A stretch of 64,000 bases of DNA, taken from Gandjariella thermophila (lineage in GTDB: Bacteria > Actinomycetota > Actinomycetes > Mycobacteriales > Pseudonocardiaceae). The first letter of the stretch is position 1, and every line of letters begins with the position of its first letter. Under the pieces are notes generated by a model. The model did not search any database. It was given only the letters and a program-made list of their open reading frames with translations, and was not told the DNA's origin. The stretch is taken from the NCBI RefSeq assembly GCF_005405885.1, contig NZ_BJFL01000021.1, positions 38,963 to 102,962 of the forward strand, in the 5' to 3' direction. Shown in pieces: positions 44,011 to 52,752 of the stretch. The position numbers were made by a program, and so were the translations under genes.

Positions 44011-44490
44011 CTAGGTGGCCGGGCAGGGCGAGAAGCCGTACGCCGTGCCATCCAGCAGCACTACGTGGACCAACCCGATCTGCTGTCCGACGTCCCCCTG
44101 ATCGCGACGCACCGTGACAGTGACCGCGATGCGCAACACCAGCCCGCGGGGGTGCTCGGTACTGCCCGAGGGCAGCCATGCGGGATCCGGCCGCAGCGAC
44201 GACATGGCTGGCTGGAACGTCACCGTCATCCCGTCCAGACCGCACAGCCGGCCGGTGAAGTCCGGGTGCTGGGTGCGGCGCAGCACGTCCTGCTCGGCCT
44301 GCACGCCCCGGTCCGCGGCCGCGTCCAGCTCGTCGAAGTAGCGCTGGACCAGGCGCCGGTCGGCATCGCTCACCCGGACCGGGCTCGGTGAGCCGGCCAC
44401 GGCGCTGGTGCAGCCGGCGCCGCAGGACCCGGCGACCGCGACGGCGGCGAGCCAGCCGGCGGCCGCGCGCCGCCCCCTGGGGGGTGCCAA
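44011..44490 (-). CDS. Small hypothetical lipoprotein
   Basis: A 159-residue product that begins with an Arg-rich head and a short hydrophobic run containing Cys (AAVAVAGSCGAGC), looking like a lipoprotein signal. The mature part has ADRRLVQRYFDELDAAADRG and GLVLRIAVTVTVRRDQGDVG, with CGL and a terminal FSPCPAT giving two more Cys. I recognise no family. The likely start is a TTG at 44490, two bases after the dus stop, so it would be translated with dus; a start inside dus is possible. Codon use and signal peptide favour a real gene. Confidence 0.65.
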   Translation of the reverse strand: MAPPRGRRAAAGWLAAVAVAGSCGAGCTSAVAGSPSPVRVSDADRRLVQRYFDELDAAADRGVQAEQDVLRRTQHPDFTGRLCGLDGMTVTFQPAMSSLRPDPAWLPSGSTEHPRGLVLRIAVTVTVRRDQGDVGQQIGLVHVVLLDGTAYGFSPCPAT

Positions 44491-44491
44491 C

Positions 44492-45625
44492 TCAGCCGCC
44501 CGAGTGCATGAGCTCGGCGCCGGCCGGCACGGTGGCGTCCTCCGGGTCGGCCAGCCAGCCCTCCGGCAGCACCACCCGGCCCGGCGAGCCCTGCCGGCCC
44601 CTCGGCCCCTCGGCGTCCGCAGGGAACGGCACGTCCGGGTCCAGCCTGGCGAGCAGATCGTCCAGCTCGGCCAGGGAGGCCACCAGCCCGAAACGCTGCC
44701 GCAGCTCCGAGCCGACCGGAAAGCCGCGCAGGTACCAGGCCATGTGCTTGCGCAGGTCGCGGACGCCCCTGTGCTCGCCGAGGTGCTCGCTGAGCAGCTC
44801 GGCATGCCGGCGGAGCACCCGGCTCACCTCGCCCAGCAGCGGCGGCTCCGGCGCCGGCTGGCCGGCGAAGGCCGCCTGCAGGTCGCGGAACAGCCACGGC
44901 CGGCCCAGGCAACCGCGGCCGACCACGACCCCGTCGCAGCCGGTCTGCTCGACCATCTTCAGCGCGTCCGCCGCGGCGAAGATGTCCCCGTTGCCCAGCA
45001 CCGGGATGCCGGTCACCGCCTCCCTGAGCCGCGCGATGGCCGACCAGTCGGCCTCGCCGGAGTACCGCTGCGCCGCGGTCCTGGCATGCAGCGCCACCGC
45101 CGCGGCGCCCTCCGCCTCGGCGATCCGCCCGGCGTCCAGGTAGGTGGTGTGGTCCCCGTCGATGCCGATGCGGAACTTGACCGTGACCGGGATGCCGGCC
45201 GGCTCGGCGGCCCGCACCATGGCCCGGACGATCTGCGCGAACAGGCGCCGCTTGTACGGCAGCGCGGCACCGCCGCCCCTGCGGGTGACCTTCGGTACCG
45301 GGCAGCCGAAGTTGGTGTCGACGTGATCGGCCAGGCCCTCGGCGGCGATCATCCGCACCGCCTCGCCCATGGTCGCCGGGTCCACGCCGTAGAGCTGCAT
45401 GGAGCGCGGGTACTCGCCCGGGTCGAAGGTGATCATCCGCATGGTCGCCGGGTCCCGCTCGACCAGTGCCCTGCTCGTGATCATCTCGCAGACGTACAGG
45501 CCGGCGCCGTACTCGCGGCACAGCCGCCGGAACGCGACGTTGGTGATGCCGGCCATCGGGGCGAGCACCACCGGCGGGTCGACCGCGTAGGGGCCGATCC
45601 GGAGACTGGGGCGCTCGGGATGCAC
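44492..45625 (-). CDS. dusB: tRNA-dihydrouridine synthase
   Basis: A 377-residue flavoenzyme that reduces uridines in the D-loop of tRNA with NADPH. Marks: VLAPMAGITNVAFRRLCREY (FMN site), SMQLYGVDPATMGEAVR, HVDTNFGCPVPKVTRRGGGA with the catalytic Cys, VTVKFRIGIDGDHTTYLDAG, ALHARTAAQRYSGEADWSAI, PVLGNGDIFAAADAL and VVVGRGCLGRPWLF. GTG 45625 begins the conserved part; the frame is open further upstream without support. It matches Rv0823c and closes the mycobacteria-like block. Confidence 0.95.
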   Translation of the reverse strand: MHPERPSLRIGPYAVDPPVVLAPMAGITNVAFRRLCREYGAGLYVCEMITSRALVERDPATMRMITFDPGEYPRSMQLYGVDPATMGEAVRMIAAEGLADHVDTNFGCPVPKVTRRGGGAALPYKRRLFAQIVRAMVRAAEPAGIPVTVKFRIGIDGDHTTYLDAGRIAEAEGAAAVALHARTAAQRYSGEADWSAIARLREAVTGIPVLGNGDIFAAADALKMVEQTGCDGVVVGRGCLGRPWLFRDLQAAFAGQPAPEPPLLGEVSRVLRRHAELLSEHLGEHRGVRDLRKHMAWYLRGFPVGSELRQRFGLVASLAELDDLLARLDPDVPFPADAEGPRGRQGSPGRVVLPEGWLADPEDATVPAGAELMHSGG

Positions 45626-45911
45626 CCGTCCATTGTCCGTGATCCACCCGGAAGCTCCGGCCGGCCTCCTCGCGGTGACGGTTGGTGAGCGTGCGGTCGC
45701 GGTGGGCGGGTCGAGCCTGCGCGCGGTAGCGGCTGGGTAGCCATACCGGGTAGTCCCTGGCGGAGTCCGACGGCGCGGGAGGAGGTCCACCGATGGCGTG
45801 CGAGGGGACGAGGAAGGCCCGTGGTTCGACGGCCGTCTCACGGCACGCTGGTGACCACGGCCCGCGCCGGGACCGTCAGGTGCGCGACCCGGCGGGGAAG
45901 AGGGTGGCGAG

Positions 45912-46445
45912 GTGAGCGGGTCCGAGGGCGGCACCGCGCCGCGGGATCTGGGCGAGCCGGAACGGCAGCGGCTGGCCCGCAACCTCGCCGAGCTGCTGCA
46001 GGAGCTGCGGGTCGGCCAGGCCGGGGTGCAGATCCTGTTCGGCTTCCTGCTCAGCGTGATCTTCAGCGAGCGGTACGCGCGGGCCACCGGGTTCGAGCGG
46101 GGCGTGCACTTCGCCGCCGTGGTCTTCGCGGCCGCCGCCACCCTGCTGCTCACCGCGCCGGCGGCGTGGCACCGCCTGCTGTTCCGCGCCGGCCGCCGGC
46201 CGGAGATCATCCGAGCGGCGAACGGGTTCGCGCTGAGCGGGCTGGTCTGCCTCGCCGCCGCGATGACCGCCACCGTGATGCTCATCGGCGACCTGGTGTT
46301 CGGCCTGCGGGCCGGTGTCGTGGTGGGCGGGGTGACCGGGTTGGCCTTTCTGGTGCTCTGGTTCGCCGTGCCGCTGCGCAGGCGGTTTCGTGCCCGCTCG
46401 CCGGCACCGGCCCCGGAGCGAAACGCCGGTGGCGGCCGCGGCTAG
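45912..46445 (+). CDS. DUF6328 four-span membrane protein
   Basis: A 177-residue protein. After the head LARNLAELLQELRVGQAGVQ come four hydrophobic helices (ILFGFLLSVIFSERY, VHFAAVVFAAAATLLLTAPA, FALSGLVCLAAAMTATVMLI, GVVVGGVTGLAFLVLWFAVP), with HRLLFRAGRRPE in a loop. That layout is the DUF6328 family of actinobacteria, function unknown. GTG 45912 follows GGTGGCGAG. Its stop TAG at 46443 interlocks with the stop of the converging esterase. Confidence 0.82.
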   Translation: MSGSEGGTAPRDLGEPERQRLARNLAELLQELRVGQAGVQILFGFLLSVIFSERYARATGFERGVHFAAVVFAAAATLLLTAPAAWHRLLFRAGRRPEIIRAANGFALSGLVCLAAAMTATVMLIGDLVFGLRAGVVVGGVTGLAFLVLWFAVPLRRRFRARSPAPAPERNAGGGRG

Positions 46446-47707
46446 GAGGTGAACTGCTCGTTGGCGAAGGCGAGCAGGAAGGGCAGGGCCGCGCGGGCGG
46501 TGCGCCAGGTGTGCACCAACCCCGGCTCGAACCGCATGGACACCTTCTGGCCCCGGGCGGTGAGTGCCGCGGCGATCCGGCGCGACGTCGTCATGTCGGT
46601 CTGCGCGTGGTCGCCGGCGTCGAGCATCACCGCGACCGGGTAGGGGAACGGCATGGTGGGGATGTACCGCCGCGGCGTGTTCGCGTCGATCAGCGCCGGG
46701 TTGCCCTGCAGCAACGACACCGCGCTGCCCGGGTCGTCGTACGGCAGGGTGACCAGCATCGTGGCGTACTCGTCGACGTGGTGCAGCCCCACGTTGAGCG
46801 CGCAGAACCCGCCGCCGGACATCCCGGCGATCGCCCGGTGCCGGCGGTCGGCGATGGTGCGGTACCGGGCGTCGATCCGCGGCACCACCGTCTCGGTCAG
46901 GTAGCTCTCCAACTGCGGGCCGCCCGGGACGTTCAGGCACTCCCAGTCCGTGGTGGGCACGCCCGCGGAGACGGTCGGCGCCACGATGATCATCGGCTGG
47001 ACGAGCTGCCGCTCGAGCAGTTGGTGCATGGTGTTCACCGCGTCGCCCGCGGTGAACCAGTCGTCCGCGCTGCCGCCCGGGTAGCCGTGGATCAGGTACA
47101 CGACCGGGTAGCGCCGGTTCCGGTTGGCCGGATCGTCGTAGCCGGGCGGCAGCATGACGTTGGTCTGCGCGGCCGTGACCGGCACGCCGTGCGCCGGGTC
47201 CGGGATCGTGGTCCGGTCCATCCGAGCGGCGTACGGATCACCCTGCGGACGGTCGGCCGGCCGGGTACCGCCCTGGGCGTTGTTGAGTGCCTGCCGCGCG
47301 TTGGACATGTACTGGTCGTCGGCCGCGCTGATGGCGGCCAGGCTGGACCCGAACCCGGCCGCCCAACCGGTGCCGCGCTGCAGCAGCAGCCCGAGGTCGT
47401 GCGGCGTGCGGACGTAGCCGACGTAGCTGTTCAACCAGGTGACGGCGGACAGTCCGAGCAGCGCCGCGACCACCACCACCCGGGTGGTCAGCGAGTGCGG
47501 CGGCGTGATCCGGGTAGGGACCCTCCGCCTCGGCCGGAAGAAAAAGTACGCGGTCACCAGCGCGGCCAGCAGCAGGGCGCGCCAGATCATCGGCGACTCG
47601 AGGATGCCTCTGGCCACGGCGTGCTGCGCGACGTCGTCGGGAAGCACCGGACCCGGGTCGACTCGAGGCACCGAACCTCCTCCGCCTGCGGTGGTCCTCC
47701 GCTCCAT
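46442..47707 (-). CDS. Membrane-anchored alpha/beta-hydrolase esterase (Esterase D / antigen 85-like)
   Basis: A 421-residue protein with two N-terminal membrane helices (IWRALLLAALVTAYFFF; RVVVVAALLGLSAVTWL) and an exported hydrolase: RRYPVVYLIHGYPGGSADDW (oxyanion His-Gly), IAGMSGGGFCALNVGLHH with the nucleophile Ser in GMSGGG, VAVMLDAGDHAQTD for the acid and LVHTWRTARAALPFL for the His. Family members include feruloyl and S-formylglutathione esterases and the mycolyltransferases. Whether it hydrolyses or transfers acyl groups is unknown. ATG 47707 is used. Confidence 0.88.
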   Translation of the reverse strand: MERRTTAGGGGSVPRVDPGPVLPDDVAQHAVARGILESPMIWRALLLAALVTAYFFFRPRRRVPTRITPPHSLTTRVVVVAALLGLSAVTWLNSYVGYVRTPHDLGLLLQRGTGWAAGFGSSLAAISAADDQYMSNARQALNNAQGGTRPADRPQGDPYAARMDRTTIPDPAHGVPVTAAQTNVMLPPGYDDPANRNRRYPVVYLIHGYPGGSADDWFTAGDAVNTMHQLLERQLVQPMIIVAPTVSAGVPTTDWECLNVPGGPQLESYLTETVVPRIDARYRTIADRRHRAIAGMSGGGFCALNVGLHHVDEYATMLVTLPYDDPGSAVSLLQGNPALIDANTPRRYIPTMPFPYPVAVMLDAGDHAQTDMTTSRRIAAALTARGQKVSMRFEPGLVHTWRTARAALPFLLAFANEQFTS

Positions 47708-47896
47708 GAGGACGCGCGGAACCGTGACAGCGTTGCCAGGATTCCCGCTTGCTCCGGGCCGTGATCTGCCTCACCGGCCGCTCCACCGTGGCTCAGCGTC
47801 GACCCGCACCGCATGGTACGTCGCGGCGCCGCCGGTGGCCGGGTAGAGAAATCAAGACCACTGCGACGTGCTGACCCGGGTCGGTACTCTGTCTCC

Positions 47897-47969
47897 GGGC
47901 CACTAGCTCAACTGGCAGAGCAGCGGACTTTTAATCCGCGGGTTCGGGGTTCGAGCCCCCGGTGGCCCA
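47897..47969 (+). tRNA. tRNA-Lys (anticodon TTT)
   Basis: Folds as a standard tRNA: acceptor GGGCCAC/GTGGCCC, D-arm GCTC-AACTGGCA-GAGC, anticodon arm GCGGA-CTTTTAA-TCCGC, T-arm CGGGG-TTCGAGC-CCCCG, discriminator A. The loop gives anticodon UUU. CCA is not encoded. The sequence downstream is decayed, so the gene may have served as an integration site. Confidence 0.97.
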
Positions 47970-48172
47970 CCTCTCGTGGTCAGGACTTCAAGGCTGGTGG
48001 GCGCTGGAGTGTGCTCGCCGGGCACCCGTCCCGCGGCGCCGGGCGACCGCGCGCCTGATCAAGTCGAGGCGATCAAGGGTTTTGACTCCGCGGCCGGGTG
48101 GGTAGCACACCCAGCGTGATGCCGGACCGGGAGTTTGTCGTGGACCCGTGCGGCGGGAACTGCCCGCCCTGG

Positions 48173-48423
48173 CTGTGGACGGTGGCGCTGCACCTGGTGC
48201 GGGCCGCCTTCGTCGCCGGCCGGGTTCCTGTGCACCGTGGCGCTCTCGTCGACCGCGCACGCCGGCACGGTGCCTTCCGACCACCAGGGGCCTCGGCGAC
48301 CGCAACACCACCAGCGGGAATCACGGGGTGGCGTCGGGGAACCAGGTCAACCCCAAGGTGACCGCCCCGGTGACGGTGGATCGCAACGCCGTCGGCGTGG
48401 CGGGCAACGCCAACCCCTCCTGA
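48173..48423 (+). pseudogene. Frame-disrupted chaplin-like secreted protein
   Basis: Three reading frames must be joined to see this. Frame 2 gives VRAAFVAG, frame 3 gives FLCTVALSSTAHAGTVP (end of a signal peptide with an AHA-type cleavage site), and frame 1 gives DRNTTSGNHGVASGNQVNP and APVTVDRNAVGVAGNANPS, then TGA at 48421. The last part matches the chaplin (DUF320) repeat, small hydrophobic cell-surface proteins of aerial hyphae, but lacks the paired Cys. Both frame changes fall in short G runs (near 48222 and 48283). Removing one G at each restores one continuous frame with a signal peptide and one repeat. Real decay or sequencing error cannot be told apart here. Confidence 0.6.
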
Positions 48424-48465
48424 GGTACGAGTCGGTCTCGGCGCGGCCGAAACAGTCACCCCGCA

Positions 48466-48498
48466 CCGCGGTCCCGGCACGAACTGCCGGGACCGCGG
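48466..48498. terminator. Hairpin between the two disrupted genes
   Basis: CCGCGGTCCCGGCA (48466-48479) pairs over 14 bases with TGCCGGGACCGCGG (48485-48498) around a 5-base loop, between the converging chaplin-like and GAF-ANTAR remnants. Confidence 0.8.
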
Positions 48499-48549
48499 CG
48501 CGGGTAGGGCGATTGCGCCGGAGGGCGGCTTTCCCAGCCGTGTCCGGGC

Positions 48550-49268
48550 TCAGCGGGGAGGGGCACCGGCGAGGACGGTGCGGGCGTCGGGGGTGCGCTG
48601 GACTAGGTCGCGCGCCAGCTTGCCGAGCGGCAGGCCGTGGGCCTGGGCGTAGCCGCGGAGCCGTTGGAAGGCGTCGGCGCTGGACAGGTCGCGGGTTTCG
48701 GCGAGAAGTCCGCGGGCTTGGGCGATGGTGGCACGGGCGTTGAGGGCCACCTCGAGATGCTGGCTCAGTGTGGTGCTGCGCCGCGTGGGGTGATGCTGCA
48801 GGATTCCCACGGTGGTCAGGGCCTGCCCGAGCCGGGTCTCCTGCTCGGTCAGGGTGCCGCCGTCGGCTTAGAAGAGGTTCATCCCACCGAACGTGCGCCC
48901 GTCCAACCGGTGGGGGCCGCGCGTGCACCGCCTGGAAACCGGCATCGAGCACGGCGGGGACGAACTGTGGCCACCGGTCGCGGTGGCCGCCGAGGTCGTT
49001 GCCGAAGACCGTCCGTCCCTCGCGGAAACATTCCATACAGGGTCTCTGGCCGAGTTGCAAGTGCAGCAGTTCGAGCGTCTCGATGCGTTCGTCGGATGCG
49101 ACGGCGAGGCGGAGGGTGCCGCGCTGGTCGCTGAGCATGAGGCCGGCCGCCGAGGCGTGCAGCTGGGTGACGTAGTAGTCGACCAGCCGCTGCAGCAATT
49201 CGATGGATGAACACGTCCGACTCGCGATGCCTTGTCGTATCCGTCAGCGGCGTCGATCTCTCCAGCAT
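48550..49268 (-). pseudogene. GAF-ANTAR regulator broken by two frameshifts and a stop
   Basis: From ATG 49268 the frame begins MLERSTPLTDTTRHRESDVF. Near 49210 the sequence must shift to read LLQRLVDYYVTQLHASAAGL and the GAF domain (RGTLRLAVASDERIETLELL, RPCMECFREGRTVFGNDLGG, AGFQAVHARP). Near 48912, in a run of five C, a second shift gives HRLDGRTFGGMNLF, the usual GAF end, followed by an in-frame TAA (about 48868). Beyond it the same frame continues ADGGTLTEQETRLGQALTTV and the ANTAR domain (ALNARATIAQARGLLAETRD, AFQRLRGYAQAHGLPLGKLA). The total of about 240 codons equals an intact GAF-ANTAR protein, an RNA-binding antiterminator class. Three lesions argue for a pseudogene. Confidence 0.78.
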
Positions 49269-49735
49269 TTCCGTGTTCGAGCCCGGGCGCCGTGGCGCTA
49301 CCCACAGGTCTGCGGCGGCAAAGCTGATCAGAAATGGTGCGCTTCGGATCCGCGTTGGGAGGCGCGGACGAAAACCGGACGCCGCTTCCCAGGAAGGTCT
49401 CAGGACCAGAGTGGCGCACTCGGAAATGGAGGTCGATCGGGAAGGCACTCCGCCAGGCCGGCCACGGGAGCCCGTGCACGACGCCCGGCGCGTGGCCGCC
49501 GTGGTGCAGGCCGCGGCGGCCACCCTCGACGCCGAGCGTGCACTCGCCGGCAGCGGGCGGTCTGAATCGCGCACGACGCGGGCCCTGGGGAGCCTCCGCA
49601 CGCCACCACCGTGTGGGGCCCCTTTCTCGTCCGGCCACGCGCACCGCGGTGCCTGCCGGGGCCCGCGGACCGCCGGGCCCGGCGACGCGCCGCTGGCGGC
49701 ACCCCGCTGGCGAGACCTCTCCCGGAACGGGCGGG
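49269..49735. other. Degraded stretch, no gene recognised
   Basis: Between the GAF-ANTAR remnant and the small gene at 49736 neither strand shows a protein of natural composition. A rightward frame includes VHDARRVAAVVQAAAATLDA, which looks helical, but it lacks a convincing start and ends in low-complexity sequence. Probably remnant DNA. Confidence 0.4.
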
Positions 49736-50029
49736 TCAGCAGGCGGTGACGTGCCGCGCCGGGGTGGGTGTGAGATGCCGGCGCGCGTTGATCAGCGCGA
49801 TCCGCGCGTCGACGAGTTCGTCGGCGGTCAGGTGCGCGCTGGCCTCGAGCGCGGCGGCGGCGGCCGCGCCGACGAAGTCGGACCGGTCGGCGTGCGGGGC
49901 GGCGGTGTCGTGCAGCGGCTCCGCCCACCGGCGCGGCTCGGGTATCGGCGCGTCCGGGTCCAGCCGCAGGAGCTGGAGCAGCGTGTCCTCGACCACGCGC
50001 CGCAACTGGTCGATGGCCGTTTCGTCCAT
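49736..50029 (-). CDS. Small conserved-looking hypothetical protein
   Basis: A 97-residue protein starting at ATG 50029, with TACTGT 7 bases before it and no ribosome-binding site (leaderless type). It reads as two helices: DETAIDQLRRVVEDTLLQLL, a Pro-rich loop (DPDAPIPEPRRWAEPL), then FVGAAAAAALEASAHLTADE and LVDARIALINARRHL. No signal or membrane helix. I do not recognise the family. Its balanced composition contrasts with the decayed DNA to its left, so it seems alive. It is divergent from the dehydratase at 50246. Confidence 0.6.
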   Translation of the reverse strand: MDETAIDQLRRVVEDTLLQLLRLDPDAPIPEPRRWAEPLHDTAAPHADRSDFVGAAAAAALEASAHLTADELVDARIALINARRHLTPTPARHVTAC

Positions 50030-50245
50030 GCCGATCACAGTAACCAGGGGGACTGACAGGAAAACGCGCCCGCGGCGTTCGCGCCGGGGTGACGAAGAAC
50101 GCAGTCGCCCGGCGCGTCGCCGCACACGTGCCACCGGGGACGGTGCTCCAGAAGCAGACATCGGAGGATTATGGTCGCGGGCGCGGGTGGCGCCGGTGCG
50201 CGATCACCCGGTGGTTGGCGGACCGAGCGTCGAGGAGGCGATGGG

Positions 50246-51982
50246 ATGTCCACGGCAGGCGGCGACGGGCGGAAGGCGCTGCGTTCGCACGAGTGGTTCT
50301 CCGGCTCGGACGTCAACGCGTTCGTGCACCGCTCCTGGATGAAGAACCAGGGCACCCCGGACCGGATGTTCGACGGCCGGCCCGTCATCGGCATCTGCAA
50401 CACGTTCTCCGAGCTCACCCCGTGCAACGGCCACTTCAGGGAACTCGCCGAGCAGGTGAAGCGCGGCGTGCTGGAGGCGGGCGGCTTTCCCGTGGAGTTC
50501 CCGGTGATGTCGCTGGGTGAGACGCTGCTCCGGCCCACCTCGATGCTGTTCCGCAACCTGGTCAGCATGGACGTCGAGGAGTCCATCCGGGCCAACCCGA
50601 TGGACGGCGTGGTGCTGCTTTGCGGCTGCGACAAGACCACCCCGGCGCTGCTGATGGGCGCGGCAAGCTGTGACCTGCCCACCATCGTGGTATCCGGAGG
50701 TCCGATGTTGACCGGCCGGTTCCGTGGCCAGCCGCTTGGTTCCGGCACGAGCGTCTGGGCGATGGGCGAGGACGTGCGCGCCGGGCAGATGTCCGAATGC
50801 GACTTCCGCGCCGCCGAGTCCGCCATGTCCCGCTCCCCGGGCCACTGCAACACCATGGGCACCGCCTCCACCATGGCCAGCATGGTGGAGGCGCTCGGTC
50901 TCGGCCTGCCGAACAACGCGGCGATCCCGGCCGTTGATGCGCGGCGGCGGGTGCTGGCCAGGGACGCCGGGGTCCGCGCGGTCGAGTTGGTGCACGAGGA
51001 CCTGCGCATCTCGAAGATCCTCACCAGGCCCGCGTTCGAGAACGCGATCCGGGTCAACGCCGCGATCGGCGGCTCCACCAACGCGGTGGTGCACCTGCTG
51101 GCGCTGGCCGGCCGGGTCGAGGTGCCGCTCGAACTGGACGACTTCGACCTGCTGGTCCGCAACATCCCGCTGCTGGTCGACCTGATGCCGTCCGGCCGGT
51201 TCCTGATGGAGGACTTCTTCGACGCCGGCGGCCTCCCCGCGGTCATCCGCGCGCTGGGCGACCTGCTGCACACCGACGCGCTCACGGTGACCGGCCGCAC
51301 CCTCGACGAGAACAACGCCGACGCCCCGGCGTGGAACACCGAGGTGATCCGGGACCGGGACAACCCGGTCACGGAGAGTGCCGGCATCGCCGTGCTGCGC
51401 GGCAACCTGGCCCCGGACGGCGCGGTGATCAAGCCCTCCGCCGCCAGCCCGGACCTGCTCAAGCATCGCGGCCGGGCGGTCGTCTTCGAGGGCGTGGACG
51501 ACCTCCGGGCCCGGATCGACGACGACGACCTGGACGTGGACGAGAACTGCGTGCTGGTGCTGCGCGGCGCCGGGCCGAGGGGCTTTCCCGGTATGCCGGA
51601 GGTGGGCAACCTGGCGCTGCCCCGCAAGGTGCTGCGCCGCGGCGTCCGCGACATGGTGCGCATCTCCGACGCCCGGATGAGCGGCACCGCGTACGGCACG
51701 GTGGTGCTGCACACCGCGCCGGAGGCCGCCGCAGGCGGGCCACTCGCCCTGGTCCGCGACGGCGACATGATCGAGCTGGACGTGCCGGCCCGGCGGCTGC
51801 ACCTGGACGTCCCCGACGAGGAACTGGCCCGGCGCCTGGCGGAGTGGACGCCGCCGCCGGCCCGGGCCACCGGCGGGTACCAGCGGCTGTACGTGGAGCA
51901 CGTGCTGCAGGCCGACCGGGGTGTGGACTTCGACTTCCTGGTCGGCCGCCGGGGTGCCGAGGTGCACGGACACAATCACTGA
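50246..51982 (+). CDS. IlvD/Edd-family sugar-acid dehydratase (arabinonate/xylonate dehydratase type)
   Basis: A 578-residue Fe-S dehydratase. Marks: [60 protein letters not shown] (cluster Cys), [20 protein letters not shown] (second Cys motif), [20 protein letters not shown] and [17 protein letters not shown] (base-carrying loop). The [16 protein letters not shown] pattern and the N-terminus favour the pentonate dehydratase branch over branched-chain IlvD, so L-arabinonate, D-xylonate or a similar acid is the likely substrate. ATG 50246 follows GAGGAGGCG. It is followed after 16 bases by an SDR. Confidence 0.9.
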   Translation: MSTAGGDGRKALRSHEWFSGSDVNAFVHRSWMKNQGTPDRMFDGRPVIGICNTFSELTPCNGHFRELAEQVKRGVLEAGGFPVEFPVMSLGETLLRPTSMLFRNLVSMDVEESIRANPMDGVVLLCGCDKTTPALLMGAASCDLPTIVVSGGPMLTGRFRGQPLGSGTSVWAMGEDVRAGQMSECDFRAAESAMSRSPGHCNTMGTASTMASMVEALGLGLPNNAAIPAVDARRRVLARDAGVRAVELVHEDLRISKILTRPAFENAIRVNAAIGGSTNAVVHLLALAGRVEVPLELDDFDLLVRNIPLLVDLMPSGRFLMEDFFDAGGLPAVIRALGDLLHTDALTVTGRTLDENNADAPAWNTEVIRDRDNPVTESAGIAVLRGNLAPDGAVIKPSAASPDLLKHRGRAVVFEGVDDLRARIDDDDLDVDENCVLVLRGAGPRGFPGMPEVGNLALPRKVLRRGVRDMVRISDARMSGTAYGTVVLHTAPEAAAGGPLALVRDGDMIELDVPARRLHLDVPDEELARRLAEWTPPPARATGGYQRLYVEHVLQADRGVDFDFLVGRRGAEVHGHNH

Positions 51983-51998
51983 CCGTTGGAGGTGCGTG

Positions 51999-52742
51999 AT
52001 GACTTCGGGTGAGGTCGCGGTGGTCACCGGCGCCGGCTCAGGCCTCGGCCGGCACATCGCCCGTGCGCTGCTCGGCGACGGCTACCGGGTGGCGCTGGCC
52101 GGCCGGCGGGCCGACGCCCTCCGGGAGACCGCCGGGGACGCCGAAGGGGCGCTCGTGGTACCCACCGACGTCACCGACCCGGACTCGGTGGCCGCGCTGT
52201 TCGACGCGGTGCGGCGCACGTTCGGCCGGCTGGACCTGCTGGTGAACAACGCCGGCACGTTCGGAGCGCCCGGTGCGGTGGACGAGGTGTCCCTCGCCGA
52301 CTGGCAGCGCGCCGTGGACACCAACCTCACCGGCGCGTTCCTCTGCGCGCACCACGCCGTGGGGCTGATGAAGGAAAAGGACCCGCCGGGCGGGCGGATC
52401 ATCAACAACGGCTCCGTCTCGGCGCACAGCCCGCGGCCGGGCAGCGTCGCGTACACCGCGACCAAGCACGCCATCACCGGGCTGACCAAGTCGATCTCCC
52501 TGGACGGCCGGGCGCACAACATCGCCTGCGGGCAGATCGACATCGGCAACGCGGCCACCGAGATGACCGCGGCCATCGCCCGCGGCGCCCGGCAGGCGGA
52601 CGGCCGCATCGTGCCCGAGCCGACGTTCGACCCGGCACATGTGGCCACCGCCGTGCGGTACATGGCCAGCCTGCCGCTGGACGCCAACGTGCAGTTCCTG
52701 ACCATCACGGCCACCGCCATGCCGTTCATCGGCCGCGGCTGA
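51999..52742 (+). CDS. Short-chain dehydrogenase/reductase
   Basis: A 247-residue classical [23 protein letters not shown] (cofactor TGxxxGxG), [10 protein letters not shown] (NNAG), [20 protein letters not shown] with catalytic Ser and the YTATK Tyr/Lys pair, and [18 protein letters not shown] 51999 follows TTGGAGG, 16 bases after the dehydratase stop, so they are an operon. The pairing suggests oxidation of a sugar or a keto-deoxy sugar acid in a non-phosphorylating pentose or deoxyhexose route; the exact substrate is open. Confidence 0.9.
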   Translation: MTSGEVAVVTGAGSGLGRHIARALLGDGYRVALAGRRADALRETAGDAEGALVVPTDVTDPDSVAALFDAVRRTFGRLDLLVNNAGTFGAPGAVDEVSLADWQRAVDTNLTGAFLCAHHAVGLMKEKDPPGGRIINNGSVSAHSPRPGSVAYTATKHAITGLTKSISLDGRAHNIACGQIDIGNAATEMTAAIARGARQADGRIVPEPTFDPAHVATAVRYMASLPLDANVQFLTITATAMPFIGRG

Positions 52743-52752
52743 ACCCCGCCGA

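Noticed and set aside
49330..49390. tRNA-like T-arm near 49.36 kb (possible attachment-site remnant)
   Set aside because: A GGTTTTCGTCC-like segment can be seen, but no acceptor, D or anticodon arm fits, so a tRNA fragment is not supported.
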